DNA of 64,000 nt from Sinonovacula constricta (Eukaryota; Mollusca; Bivalvia; Cardiida; Solecurtidae), in assembly GCA_007844125.1 (NCBI GenBank), contig CM017573.1:12575987-12639986 (forward strand). The letters are read 5' to 3'. The notes below the pieces were generated by a model. The model was not told the origin of the DNA, did no database searches, and worked only from the letters and a program-made list of their open reading frames with translations. Positions 51,355 to 63,697 of this stretch are shown in pieces (the stretch's first letter is position 1; each line of letters opens with the position of its first letter). A program made the translations under genes and the position numbers.

Positions 51355-52774
51355 CTAAAACAAATAGAAAGAGTTTAGGTCTAGATTAAATGTGACTACA
51401 TCAAATAGATCATGCCAAATGTCTCTCTAAGAGATGGGGTTTGCAGGTACATGTGTTTGAAACTGTTTTCGGAAATATTGCAAAAATAAAAAAGGCTGCT
51501 AAAAGGGACATCTTAAAGGAACCCACGATACATGTAATGGTACTTCTATATTTTCCTGTATTACGAAGTAGAAAACATTACATGCGACAAATTTCTATCT
51601 AGATCAAACGGTAAAATGCTTCTAAGACCGAACCCTGAAGTTAGTTTAAGTTTTTTCTATTGAAGCACGCATTTGGAGACTGTAAGGAATAGGTCAATAC
51701 CCCATTGGTTTTACTTTTCTGACAAAATCGATTAGCTTAATCTGCTATACAAACTTGAATTTGGTAAATAGTAGGTAAATGCTTAGTTTGAAATAAGAAA
51801 CACCATATTGGATAGTATTACTGTATTATATATTCAAAGTATATAAGGCAATATTTATCGTATAGGCAGGACACTCAATACACATGATCTCTCTAGAAAA
51901 TGAGTTAGATATGCAGACAGAGTTTGTAACGGTCCAATAGCACTGAGAACCATTTAAATGAGTTTTTAAATTTTATGTTTTGGCATTATAAAAAACAACA
52001 TGGTCACACATAAAGGCGTGGTGAGAGATAATTTCGTAGGTTTGCATCGACTAGTTACACTATTTTTAGCTCTAAATATTTGGGATAAATGTATAAGGAC
52101 TAAACTGTAAAACGTGAGGGATAACATATAACATTATAAACAGAGGACATAAAAATAGCAACTCTTTCGTCATAATGTCCTCATGTCAAACCCATACAGT
52201 CATGCTTTCCCGTGACACATATGTTGCTTTGCTTTCCGAATACTGTGCTTTTCAAACATATGGTGAATCGCACTAAAATAAGAAGCTGTATTTGTTTAGT
52301 GAAATGGACCAATATTGCAAAGAAAAGCTTTGATCTTTGTTTATGCAATTTGCATTGTTGAAATATAAATTTACTTCAAATTTGAAATCAGAATCAAATA
52401 CATTTTAGCTAGTTATGTTAACGACAAGCAAACACACAAACTAGTAGATAGTGTTACAGCAATTCTTAATTTCTCACAACCGGCCATCGGTAATAACAAT
52501 TTAAAGTTAACCAAATTCACGATGTAAACATTATGCTACGGGCAAGCAAAAGTACGGGATCAAACAATTAGGAATGCATCAGTTACTCTTCTTTTTTCAT
52601 CACTTCATACACGATTATTTTCCACTACTGACACGAATAACCCATACAATGACAAGCTTATTATGGAAATATTACACTTTAATACCAAACCTTGACTTTG
52701 AATAATCCGTTTTAAAGTGCAGTATTGTTAACATAAGTGTAAAAAATAACACAAACAACGTTCTTAAATTTTAC

Positions 52775-52896
52775 CTGAAAAAAAGAAGGTTTCCTTGTTG
52801 GTGGTGCATCCTCAAAAAGAGATCAAGGCTGTCTGTTTCTTCGAGAGGGATTGCCTGGGACCTGTTAAGGTTCTTTACTTCTTCTAGTGTCAATAT
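52775..52896 (-). CDS. ROCO-type gene exon 9: COR start
   Basis: Acceptor ATACTATGTCAG|ATA; donor TTTTTCAG|GTAAAA. It encodes LTLEEVKNLNRSQAIPLEE and LDLFLRMHHQQGNLLFF. The (M/F)HxxGxxxxF pattern at its end is the usual COR opening before a LDPQW segment. Leaves two bases to the next exon. Confidence 0.8.
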
Positions 52897-52976
52897 CTGA
52901 CATAGTATATAGAGCATAAAGTATTAACATATTTGTAAAGTATTAAACAAAGCCAAAATCATATTTTATAAATGAA

Positions 52977-53002
52977 TAATAATAATTATAATAATAATAA
53001 TA

Positions 53003-53042
<40 letters not shown>

Positions 53043-53132
53043 TAACAACAATGATGATAGTAATAATGATAATTTGTAGTAGTATTAGTAGTATAAGTAG
53101 TAAGTAGTAGTAGTAGTAGGAGTAGTAGTAGT
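52977..53132. repeat. (TAA)n and (TAG)n microsatellites in an intron
   Basis: AATAAT units at 52,977-53,045, then AGTAGT units at 53,080-53,132, about 60 bases from the end of exon 8. Confidence 0.95.
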
Positions 53133-53190
53133 GTCGCCACGTTAATGTAAAAAGTGTATTTACTTTTAAATTACTTTAAATTAAACCTAC

Positions 53191-53444
53191 CTTTGTTCCT
53201 GACTGTCTTTTATTAAAAATTTGCTTTTCAAAAGTCAACCAACAGTTTGGATATTCTTCTTCCCAATACTTTTGTTTCTTTGCAATATTAATATTGCCGA
53301 CTTTACTTTCTCTAATTGGGAATCTACACCAGTATTGTCAAGGGCGAATTCCATGCCATCCACAATGTGCTCAGCAGTAACCTTGTCGTCAAATATGTCT
53401 CGAATCTTTTGAAAATGATTCTCGATGATAACCTTCTTTTTAGC
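53191..53444 (-). CDS. ROCO-type gene exon 8: end of ROC and linker to COR; contains a frame break
   Basis: Acceptor TTATTCTACTAG|GCT; donor ACAAAG|GTAGGT. It reads KKKVIIENHFQKIRDIF and DGMEFALDNTGVDSQLEKVK, then SAI. Near 53,291 the frame must shift by one base to reach NIAKKQKYWEEEYPNCWLTF and EKQIFNKRQSGTK. The exon is 254 bases, where phases on both sides require 255, so one base is missing. Without a shift a stop follows about 20 codons later. Confidence 0.75.
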
Positions 53445-54029
53445 CTAGTAGAATAAACAACAGGTATATTACGTTAATGTGGAAAGAATAAATTGATATT
53501 ATGAAGTTTTCTTTGCTTGTAACTGAACACATAAGTATATGTCAATAATGAATGTGTGTTGTTTTAAACAATTTTCAGGCAACGATACAGTTCATTTACA
53601 GCATACAGCCAGCGCTATGGAGAGCGATGCCTCTTGTGGAATGTATTTCTTTATAGTGAAGCAGGCAAAAACAGGAACTCGCAGCTGTTTCTGTGAGACC
53701 TTTTCCAGAGAAAAGGACTGATTACATGATAACCATCATCTTGTTTGAAACGCATGCTCTCTACAGTGCGTTGGATGTTTCACATCCTTGCTCTTTCACA
53801 TCCTTGCTCTTTCTTGTTTCTAAATGGAACAGATGTCTTACTGTTTATTTTAGTCATAGCAGTCTAAATAAGGGCATTGTCCTTAACAAGCATCTGTAGT
53901 ACAATCGAATCAAATCAGAATTCATACTCATTTTAACAAACATGAAAATAAAGTTAGAAGATAGCAAATATTATGTTCAATTTTATATGGTCTACACAGG
54001 TTTTTACTTTTCTAGATATCTAAACTTAC

Positions 54030-54142
54030 TTGGTCCACCTTATCCGCATGTGTTGCCACTAATAAAATGGGTGGTCCAGTTGTGTCCTGTTTTCCACAGA
54101 AATAATGAACAGAATTTGCCCAGAAATCAACGAAGTCTCGCA
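54030..54142 (-). CDS. ROCO-type gene exon 7: ROC G4 motif THADK
   Basis: Acceptor TTACTTTAAAG|TG; donor GACCAA|GTAAGT. It encodes RDFVDFWANSVHYFCGKQD and GPPILLVATHADKVDQ. THADK is the guanine-specifying (T/N)KxD-type motif in the variant common to ROC domains, placed after a beta strand (PILLVAT). In phase with both neighbours. Confidence 0.85.
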
Positions 54143-54322
54143 CTTTAAAGTAAAAAGCAAAGTAAACATTAAAACAAAAAATCCAGGAGCCTTGGAGAGA
54201 AGGTAAATAAATATGTTAAATATGCGAAAGTATTACTTGAATTTATTATTTGGATCAGGAGGAGAGACTTGTCATGACAATATGTATGATGTTTCGGGTA
54301 ATGATTACGATATGCAACTCAC

Positions 54323-54533
54323 CTTTTGTGCCATTTTTCTCTAAGCAAAGTGTTTCACCATCAGGCATGACCTCATCGATATCTTGTATAAGGTTGGTAA
54401 TCAACAGAAAGATTGTTCGGAGGGCAAGGAACACTTGATGGGTGTTGTAGAATATAGACTGCCCAGCAAAGTCCCAGAAGGACACTGTGGCAAATTTGCT
54501 GTCAGGTAGATTATTACTAGCCTGTATTACCTC
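54323..54533 (-). CDS. ROCO-type gene exon 6: ROC G3 motif DFAGQ
   Basis: Acceptor TATATGACAG|GAG; donor ACAAAAG|GTGAGT. It encodes 70 residues plus one base, with ATVSFWDFAGQSIFYNTHQV and FLALRTIFLLITNLIQ. WDFAGQ is the ROC form of the GTPase DxxG motif, and the following FYNTHQ and hydrophobic strand match the ROC core. An acidic loop (DIDEVMPDGE) follows. Confidence 0.85.
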
Positions 54534-55601
54534 CTGTCATATAAAGAAGAACGGAACATACCAAGTGCTTTAAACAAGATAGAGAATTCATCAGTAAAAC
54601 AATTGGAACACTCTATTAATGAAAACACATCTGATAAACCTCTTCATAAATAAGTCATATCCTTCACGGTCATATCCAAGGATGAACACCCTTGAGACCC
54701 AGGAAATTGAAACAAGAAGGCAGGATCATAAATAATTAAACACGTTAGACAGAAAAGATTGATGAATGCATATCATTAAGGTTTGTACGATGTGCCATTT
54801 AGAACAGCACTTACATAAGTCTTCAAGGTTATACTTGTCAAAATACTTTAAAATAAGCTAAATGGTGGAAACTTTTTTAAACAAATGTGTACATTTGCAC
54901 AAGTTGCTTCGGTGAAAAAAAGATCTAGAAGATTATTCAACTAAAGTGGCTACAGAGGTTTACTAACAGTCGGAAGACAGCTTACGAAGGCGATACAAGT
55001 ATACTATCTTCAGCTTTATCAACACTTTCATTGACATCACGTTCAACAAGGATTTACTAAATGACTATAAGCTTTTAGGAAAGAGAAATAACTACTTTTA
55101 CGTTATATTACTGCAGTGTTAAGAATATTCAATCGTAATCGAAAGACAACGAATACAGGTGTAACTATGCTGATTTTACTTATTGTGTCTATGAAAATGT
55201 TGCGACACCATCGTATAAACGGAGTATTAAGAGAGATTTATCTCTATTTAAAATCAGACCGTGAAGATTAACTAAAAGAGAAAATGTATATATTAAAAGG
55301 GTATTTAAGATAAAAATCTGCAGACGATGGACCATATACAAAACACCAATAAGTACTAGGACATATCAGACTGAAGTAAAACATCTTGACCAATATTACA
55401 CAAGTAAAAGTCATTGTTAATGATCCTCCACTTTTCAAAAGTGACCAAAAGGCATCGAAGCTTTTTTCAGTATTTAAGATCAACAATAAATGTAAGCGTT
55501 TTACGATAAACGAAACACGATGTTTCGTAATATATTTTACTAACGTGTAGCTTAAATAATATGCTTTTCTGGCAAAGTAGCTGCTTGTGATTTAAAGTTA
55601 C

Positions 55602-55690
55602 CTTTAACGTCTGTGCTAATTGTGTCTCGTTGCCTTTTGTACTGTCTTCGATAGAAGTCGAGATGCTGCCACATCCTGACGCTGAATCCC
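55602..55690 (-). CDS. ROCO-type gene exon 5: linker leading to DFAGQ exon
   Basis: Acceptor CTTTTTCCAG|GG; donor TTAAAG|GTAACT. It gives two bases plus 29 codons, including SASGCGSISTSIEDSTKGNE and TQLAQTLK. It ends in phase 0, matching the next exon. Confidence 0.7.
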
Positions 55691-56203
55691 CTGGAAAAAG
55701 TACATCCGCATCAAACCATAATATATTTTTACTTCTCATGATGGACATAACAAACATTGGTCAATAGACGCAGAGATTCGTCCGCAAAATAAGTATACCT
55801 ACTATAGATTAAAATAGAATAGAAAGAAGTATAAAAACTATGGGTTTTTTTATAAATCTGTGTATCTCGCTTACAAACTAACAGGGATTGGATAACAACA
55901 TGTATTATTTCGATCCCACGCGTTGAGGGTCTGGGGAGTTAAAATAAAAAAGCATTTAAAGATTGGGTAATATATGACAGACGCAACAAATTTAAAAAAT
56001 TCAAATTGTGTATGATGGTTGACACATATTTTAGGTCTGTCCTAGAGAATTGTCTTGGCAAGAGTCATCACTTTAGCTACCATTTACATTTTTTTAGAAT
56101 AAAAAGTATTATAAATAGGGTGGACCAGTTCACACCAACATACGTGTGCTATCTTTATTTTAAGTTTCTGGAAGCATAAACATGAAATTTTACTTAATCG
56201 TAC

Positions 56204-56279
56204 CTGAGCTTGCACCAACTTCAAGTGTTGCTTCCGTTGATAAGGATTCATCTGTATCAGACTCAGTTCGAGAAGATAC
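56204..56279 (-). CDS. ROCO-type gene exon 4: acidic/Ser-rich linker
   Basis: Acceptor TTTTCTGACAG|GT; donor GCTCAG|GTACG. It encodes 25 residues, SSRTESDTDESLSTEATLEV and flanks, rich in Ser, Thr, Glu and Asp. In phase with its neighbours. Confidence 0.65.
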
Positions 56280-56444
56280 CTGTCAGAAAACAACGAAATC
56301 AAGTTTGGAATATTGTGAAGACTTTAGATAATGCGTAACTGATTTATTAACTGATTTAAAGTGGCAGTTCGTTTTCGTTAAAAATTATATAATTGCAATA
56401 AAACCTATAATTCAAGTATGCATTTAGTCTGTCCCAAAAAGATA

Positions 56445-56675
56445 CAATCACACTTAAGTGAAGTAAAAGATGCAGTGATACTCAAATGAAATGAAAAATG
56501 CCGACATCATTAAGTGAAGTAAAAGATACAGTCATGCTTAAGGCAAGTCAAAGATACGGTCATACGTAAGTTAAGTCAAACATACCATCATACTTAAGTG
56601 AAGTCAAAGATGCAGTCCTGCATAAGTGAAGACAAAGATACAGTCCCACTTAAGTGAAGTCAAGTGAAGGTGTGA
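56445..56675. repeat. Minisatellite in an intron, about 30-35 bp unit
   Basis: About seven diverged units of CTTAAGTGAAGTCAAAGATA followed by CAGTCAT, in the intron between exons 3 and 4. Confidence 0.75.
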
Positions 56676-57275
56676 ATTTATATATAAATGTGTTACCATT
56701 TCTAATTTTGTTGTTTACAACATAAACATAAATTACTATTTACTGTTTAGCGTTTACCTGTTTTTCGAGAAATTATCGGTACCAAGTTTAGGCCATTTCT
56801 TGGTTGAAACTATTGTTACGGTGAATCTACAGTGCTTTCTATAAGAATACCACAAATACTGTACTTTTAGTTCAATCAATTGTTCTGATATAGTTTGCAA
56901 GAATTTGTATAGCCTTTTTTCCTAGACCTTTCTTTTTTAACAAGAAGCTTAATTACAAATGGCATGTTTGTATGATGACGACTCTACAAAAGGTCCACAT
57001 GTTTAAGGACCGATTGATTGATACAAAACTTTAACATTCTAGAAAATATGCTATATTTTCATATTACTCAAATATGAATATAATAACGAAAAGGATCTAT
57101 CCCAGAATATCGTTTGTCATGCAATAACTTTAGTCCTGCATACATAAATCTTTTCTAAAGATTATTTTCAAAATTAGGAAGTCATGTTTTCAAGTTTTGC
57201 TCCATAAAACTGGTTTTATGGGCGTGATTTCAAAATTAATAGAAAGTTTGTTTATTGTTTATAGAACAGTAGTAA

Positions 57276-57310
57276 CAGTGGTAGTTGTAGTAGTAGTAGT
57301 AGTAGTAGTA

Positions 57311-57349
<39 letters not shown>

Positions 57350-57386
57350 ATAGTAGTAGTAGTAGTAGTAGTAGTAATAGTAGTAG

Positions 57387-57427
<41 letters not shown>

Positions 57428-57552
57428 ATAGTAGCAGTTGTAGTTGTAGTAGTAATAGTAGTAGTAGGAGGAGTAGTAGCAGAATAGTATTGGTATTAGT
57501 AGTGGGTCGTAGGAGTGCAAATAGTAGTAGTAGTAGTAGTAGTAGTAGTAGC

Positions 57553-57614
<62 letters not shown>

Positions 57615-57680
57615 CAGCAGCAGCAGCAGTTGTAGTGGAATTTGTTGTTGTTGTTATTGTTGTAGTGGTAGTAGTAAACG
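57276..57680. repeat. Long (TAG)n trinucleotide array in an intron
   Basis: Two TAG/GTA blocks (57,276-57,477 and 57,523-57,631) separated by a short imperfect stretch, ending in GCA and GTT runs. Open frames across it on both strands encode only Val, Ser, Tyr or Thr repeats and are not genes. Confidence 0.95.
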
Positions 57681-58158
57681 TATTCATGGCTTTAAGTATT
57701 AGTTTTATGTAAAACTAATTATATTTTAAAAGCATTAAAACATAGGGTTCAACGACAGCATATGGTTAAACTAATGGTTAAATAACACAGGATAGCCTTT
57801 GACGTTTCAACTCAATGCAATGTTAATCTTTGGGGACGTGGCGTTGTTTTTATTCATTCGGAATTTTCGGATGTGGACCCTTACGTTGCATTGCTATATT
57901 GCTTGGAGACTGGCATCTTACTGGACTTGCTCTTCTGCTAGGAAATCGACTTCTCAACATAAATGCTCCTCGACTTGCGAACCTGTACGTGGTCTTGGTT
58001 TTTGTTTACACATGGAAAGCTTTCTGGATTTTCACCTGCTTTTTTTAGTTTTTTTACCTGCTTTTTTGAGTTAAACGATCGTTCTACAGGCTTCCTTGCT
58101 TGGTTGCAGCACACTTTCCATAACTGCTCCTCTGCTTGATACTTTCTACCCGCCTGCC

Positions 58159-58242
58159 TCCGCAGCATGCGTTTGAAAGTAAACATCTTCCTTGACTGAC
58201 TCCGCAGCATGCGTTTGAGAGTAAACATCTTCCTTGACTGAC
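58159..58242. repeat. Two-copy 42-bp direct repeat in an intron
   Basis: TCCGCAGCATGCGTTTGA(A/G)A with GTAAACATCTTCCTTGACTGAC occurs twice head to tail with one difference, so it is a recent duplication. Confidence 0.9.
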
Positions 58243-59021
58243 TGCTGATTGACTGATATCGATGATTATTTTTAGCGTGTTTGATGTTGTGGCTGAGTTA
58301 TCTGCTTTCTCTGCCTTGGGACCTGGGTGGGGCGCAGTAAGCCCATTTTAGACATAACCTCGATGTTTGCGTTTGGACATGTTTTTGTACATGAGTCATT
58401 TCTTAAGAATGAAGCTTATTTTAAATCTTTCGTGTTACAAAGCTAAAATTGATACCTTCGGTTTGATTAAAGTAGGTTTCTTTTAACAAAAAAGCTATTT
58501 ATGGAAGTTGGTTAAGCCAAAGACATTCTTCTTGATCCAGGATAAACTTCGAATCTATACATGTGCACACATGTTTCTTGTGTTTTGCATACATATTTCA
58601 CATGCGCATATCCAGAAGATGTATTAGGTATATTAAGTCTATAAAATGACGTCATATTTATAGTTTCGTTCTTTACAGTTTCTTTCATTTTATTTTACAT
58701 TTAAAGGCACTAAGTTTGTTTGTTACTGTATCGTTTTATCAAAACACGCATCCAGTCTAGTATGGTATAAAACATTAACAATAGGTTAATAATTCAGTTT
58801 AAGTCATTGTAATACAGGATGATATCTTCCTCTTTCCTCCTCATTTAGCCTCCTGTTTAAAGTTACTTCGGATATGTTAGGGATTGTTCAAATTGGACCT
58901 TAGGAGATGTGAGATGTAGGATATGTTAGGGTTAAAATTCGTGTTCGCGTGTGTTAGGTGGTTTAGTAAAAGGGTGATTTTACTGTTCCATAAGATGTGT
59001 AACATCGTTAACTCTACTCAC

Positions 59022-59173
59022 ATTTTGCTTTTGTGTGTATGTAACCTCAGTATGATCACCTCTGCTTGTGCCAGGCTGTGGACTAGATTCCTGAACAGGT
59101 GTTAGCACTGATTCGTCTGCTGATACACTCAACATGGTAGAAGCTAAGACCTTATTGGGGTCTGGTGCACCAT
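59022..59173 (-). CDS. ROCO-type gene exon 3: Ser/Pro-rich linker inside ROC
   Basis: Acceptor TTACGATGTTCAG|AT; donor CAAAAT|GTGAGT. It gives two bases plus 50 codons, with LASTMLSVSADESVLTP and SSPQPGTSRGDHTE. The stretch is polar and probably disordered, an insertion between the P-loop and the DFAGQ motif. The first two bases complete an Asp codon with exon 2. Confidence 0.7.
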
Positions 59174-60159
59174 CTGAACATCGTAAAAAATAATCACAGC
59201 TTTATTGTACATTCAAAACAAGACTAAACTCGTGCAGAAAAAACCGTGTATACAATTTTACAAAATACTGGTGTAATTTAAAGAAAAATGTTAACAGTAT
59301 AAGAGACTTAGGTAAAAGAATCCACTTATGGTTTACCAATAATGATCGAAGCTACATATAGCTTTCGTATTAATAAGTCATTTTCAGAAATTATTCTCAA
59401 TAGTAGTTGTGATGTACAGAAGAAATGAAAATGACTCTGAAGGTAGTGCGATCAAATTAATCGGGTCCTGCTAATTGTAAATCATAATATCATAATTTGA
59501 CATTTGACATAATTTCTTTTTTATTTTTACATAGTTTTTACGTTTATTTTTATTGTTTATGTAGTTGTTTTAATAAGAAGAATATATGACAAAATCCGAT
59601 GAGTATTGCAACACATTACAGTATTTGCAAAGGCACAGAAGATGGTGATTCATTTAACAAAAACCAAATCCAACAACTACCGCCTTGGAAAGGTCAAGTC
59701 GACAGAAAGGACCGACTGGTGTGCTTAAACCGGTTTTACTGAACTCTAAACTCGCACTTCCTAAGGGGTGTCTCAACGCAAACAATGTAAAAAAACGATC
59801 TTCATGAATGAAAAATGCGCCTATCAAGGTTGAGCTTTGTACAGAACATTATAAGAACATGTCAGTAACATTTATACAGTGTGTATTAATACAACACTTA
59901 TCAATACATTAGGCCTTACAGCCCCGCCTAGTTTGTTTAATGGTGATCAATGATAATATGATTTAACAAGATATCGATGGAACCTCTGGGTATTATGGGT
60001 ACACAGGAAAATAAACTATTTTAGCTAAATGGATGGGCTATAAATCAGTAAACACAAACTGTCACTTGTTGCTTTGCTTACAATATAGGGATATCCCATG
60101 CTTCTTATAAACATGTTTTCTGAATGTAGCAAAGGCTTGCTAAAATAGTTTTGGACAGG

Positions 60160-60440
60160 AAGTTTTTCAAAGTTTTACTTCATAGCGCCCCTTGTAGCCA
60201 TGGGGATTTTGACCAATCATTTTTAACAATAAGACTTTTAAAATTTTACTATAAAGCCTATATGGACAATATTACCATATAGGAGAATGACCGCGCTCCT
60301 GACGACCATGGTTTTAGACGGATCAAAATTTAACATTCATGATAGAGGGCTACCCAGGGAGCATTTACACCAAATATTTCGGCAGTAGATCTTGTATTTT
60401 TGGACAAGACGATTGTCAAGGTCTTACTATATAGCCATAT
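60160..60440 (+). repeat. Bivalve-type dispersed non-coding repeat in an intron
   Basis: The sequence order AGTTTTTCAAAGTTTTACTT, then GCGCTCCTGACGACCATGGT, then GACGGATCAAAATTTAACAT, AGAGGGCTACCCAGGGAGCA and TTACACCAAATATTTCG follows a repeat I remember from many bivalve genomes. It lies between exons 2 and 3 of the ROCO-type gene. One copy only in this window; the word flanking the LINE relic (43,140 and 45,490) may be from a related repeat. Confidence 0.5.
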
Positions 60441-61332
60441 ATTGACTGTTGACAATATCCGCATTTCATTTGTGTTTGGTGAAGCAATAAACTATAACAA
60501 AGTAAATCACAGTTGCTCCGGTGATAATGTCCCGACTATATTCTTAATATCTGTATATTGAACATTACGTTAATTTACATTTAAAATTATTTTAAATTAG
60601 TCGGAACACTTTCCTGTCTGCCTGTTGTGGCTGGTGGGTCTTCTCAACAAAGTATGGCTGCACGTGTGCTGATATAAATGTTGAAGCACGCGACCAATAC
60701 AGCTATAACGTCACAATTCAACAAAATATCCGACATATATTAACCTTCATATCATCAGCGTCTTTCGTTACCAGACAGCAGTTCGATTCAAATTGGCACG
60801 CTCTACGAACTCGTCAATCATTACGTCAATCATTACGCCTTTTAGCTTAATTTCAACACTCTATATAACTAAACAATCCACGTCGGCAGATTATTTAAGA
60901 CAAAAACAACTCCATGTCGGCTATAAAGATATACGGAAAAGATGTTTGTAAGTTTTTGTTGCTTTATATCTGTACAAAATATTGCTTAATTACTCGTTAT
61001 TTATAACTCCAATCTAACACGTCTTGAAAACGCCATGGCGGCAATAGATAAGGCGCAATTACTTCATATCAGTAAATTATGAGGCCTTATTATTCCATGT
61101 CGGAAAGGTTTACAGCCTATTTAGGTAATGTCTGTAAATTGCAAGGCCTTAAAACACAATGTTACTGTCGTATAAGTTATACGGCTTAATTACTCCATTG
61201 CTGTTCTTTCATAAACAAGACAGAGTCAGTATAATTTACACTCTACGAACTCGAAATCGGTAATGTTTTATGCTAATTTAGTTTTCCTGGAACGCATCAA
61301 TTTAAACAGTTCAAAACCTAACAGATACAAAC

Positions 61333-61597
61333 CTTCACAGAGAGTCCACTGGCCTGAGTCAATGTCTACCTTGCAACGGTGGACGTGGACTTCGATCCCG
61401 TCAGTGCTTTCTCGCTTATCAATATCCACCTCTTGACCTAGCAACCTTTTCAGGATTGTTGTCTTCCCTACCCCACTATGACCGACGAGCATCACGCGGA
61501 TATTGTGCACAACATGCTTGCCAGTCTGATAGTGCTTTCTTGAATATCTCAATCGATCGACTATCCATCCGTAGTATTTCGGCTGGAAGCTTGCTCT
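61333..61597 (-). CDS. ROCO-type gene exon 2: ROC domain start with P-loop; contains a frame break
   Basis: Acceptor TTTCTCTTGTAG|AG; donor CTCTGTGAAG|GTTTGT. Continuing the phase of exon 1 gives ESKLPAEILRMDSRSIEIFK and then ALS. One extra base near 61,526 is needed to enter the frame that reads TGKHVVHNIRVMLVGHSGVG followed by KTT (the GTP-binding P-loop), LLGQEVDIDKRESTDGIEVH and SGQWTLCE. The exon is 265 bases, one more than the 264 demanded by phases on both sides. The extra base is not in a homopolymer run. Confidence 0.75.
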
Positions 61598-62754
61598 CTA
61601 CAAGAGAAATAACACCAAACAAGTAATAAGAGCAGCTGTATAACACTTTTTTTGTTTGGCAGCAGAAGAAATAGAGCAGTGGTTGGGTATTAATATTGTA
61701 GTGGTATCTGCGGCGATGGTAATAGTAGAAGTCTACACGTTTATTTTCTCGAATTGTTTGTGAATGTCACTGTTTCTAGTGTAAGCATACATCATATGAA
61801 GCTGTTGTTCTTTTTTGTTTTCTTTGGTTCACTTTAAACCTGCATGTGTAATGAGAAATATCCTATATAGCTCGTATAAAATATATTCAGATTGAAAAGA
61901 CATAAATGCAAATTGTAAATTATGTTGTACGTTTTACGATTAATTTGTAAAGATAATTATTATTTTGTAATAGTTAATTAAAGCTAATTTTATATAAACT
62001 GTTCTAACAACGTATATATATCTTGCTTAAATTTATATTTTGAAAACAAAAGTGCAGATATTTATTATAATACACCAACTTTTTTGACAAGACTACGTTG
62101 ACCTTAATGCTAAAAATGTGTTTATGTTCACAACGATAAATAAAAGCTTCATACTACAGGTAATTTCCATAAATCTATAAAATAAGTTCATGTTTGTATA
62201 AAAGTGTGCATTTTACTATTAACACCATTGATTATGTTTAGTAAAATCTATTTTTGCACAAATTAAGATTCTTTATTTTTTATAGAGGCTTATTTGCATG
62301 AATAGTTTAGTTCAATCTTAACTAAAGTCTATTTCTGCTCAAATTAAGATAATTTAATTTTCATAGAGGTTTCACTTGAACACTGGTTTAAAACTTAGCA
62401 TGGCAGTGCTAGTTTTAAGAATATGTTAATATTTTCTTTACATTTTATTAATATTCATCAGTACCAACTTGCATAAATAGCACATTATTATTAACGTTAC
62501 CTATATTATCATATTGTGAAAGATATTTGTATTACTATACTTTCATTTCAAAGCTTCTTGACGGTTGATATGAATACCATTAGTTACGATATAGCCTTAT
62601 TGTTTATTATTAAGGACATCGGTGATTCATATTTAATTCTTGTACTCTATGTTGTTATTTAATTTATCCTATAAGGATTGTTGCGTGTATTTCCTTTGAT
62701 GGACATTGAACTTCGGTTCCTTAATTCCATCTATGCATGAACAGGATGCTACAA

Positions 62755-63190
62755 CTATTTACTCTTCTCTGGTCATTTTCTTTCTTGATTCGAAAAGTTA
62801 CTTTCATTTACTATTAACGTTTTCTGTAGGTTTATAATAATACCCATATCTCTCTTCTAAACACTATGTGGACATTATTTTTCAATGACGTCACTGCTTT
62901 CGTCATAACTTGTCAAACAAAACGTCAGTGCTTGGACACTTATTCAAATGGATCGGTTTTCTTTTCATTGCTTTCGAGAAACCCATCAGGAAGTGCGAGG
63001 TTAGAGCTCTGTAAAACCGGTTTAGCACCCCAGTCGGTCGCTATTGCCGACTGACCGTTCCAAGGCGGTAACTGTCGGGTTTGCTCTTATTGTTAAATGA
63101 CTCATCACATATTTGTTTTTACATTTACATTTGGCGTGCATGTGGATACATTGGTCCTATGTCTTTTAATATTTGTATATGTTGCAATGC
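62755..63190 (+). repeat. Dispersed repeat R1, copy 2, in an intron
   Basis: Counterpart of 4,375-4,810, including the perfect CAGTCGG/CCGACTG stem with a changed loop. It lies in the intron between exons 1 and 2 of the ROCO-type gene, on the opposite strand to the gene. Confidence 0.75.
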
Positions 63191-63494
63191 TCATAGGACT
63201 TTGTCTTTTATATTCTTGTTTCTGGTGTTATTTTGTTATACAAATTTAATGTATCACTCCGATGTTCCCAAGATGTACATTTGTTAGCTTTCTTATTAAG
63301 ATTTCGTTCGTGCATTTGAAACTAAATTAACGAAACACCTAATGTAAGAAAGACGCATCATGTACATTGAAAATTTCACACACATCAACAATATCCTCAC
63401 GCAGACCTGTCTAGTTGGGTAACTATCTTTATAAAGTGAGCGCAAGCATGAGGATTAGCTCATGACTTTTTAAGACTTGCTATTTTTCCAACTT

Positions 63495-63545
63495 GGTTTG
63501 AACCCCGGGCCTTTAATTCCAAGAGTCAATGGTATAAAAGTTGTA
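63495..63545 (-). repeat. Possible tRNA-like B box remnant
   Basis: The minus strand reads CTTGGAATTAAAGGCCCGGG followed by GTTCAAACCAAG. GGTTCAAACC is a good B box, but the A box is unclear. Weak. Confidence 0.3.
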
Positions 63546-63597
63546 TTACAAAAGTCATGTGCCCGTTATTAGTGTGCTTTATGTTTATAGAATTTAC

Positions 63598-63697
63598 CTG
63601 GAATGTTCACTACAAAGACCGGAAAATGTGTTGACATCATCTCCGTCAGATTGTTATACATGAAATCCCATTGTGTACAGAATATTATTTTGTCAAC
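63598..63697 (-). CDS. ROCO-type gene exon 1 of those visible (upstream of ROC)
   Basis: The acceptor TTCTACTTGTAG precedes GTTGACAAA, and the donor is CATTCCAG|GTAAAT. It encodes 33 residues plus one base, including FCTQWDFMYNNLTEMM and FPVFVVNIP. It enters in phase 0 and leaves in phase 1. No domain recognised. It is not the first exon, because it begins with an acceptor and has no start codon. The rest of the N-terminus is outside the window. Confidence 0.65.

Noticed and set aside
57197..57712. Overlapping open frames on both strands of poly-Val, poly-Ser, poly-Tyr and poly-Thr
   Set aside because: They are translations of a TAG trinucleotide array in an intron.
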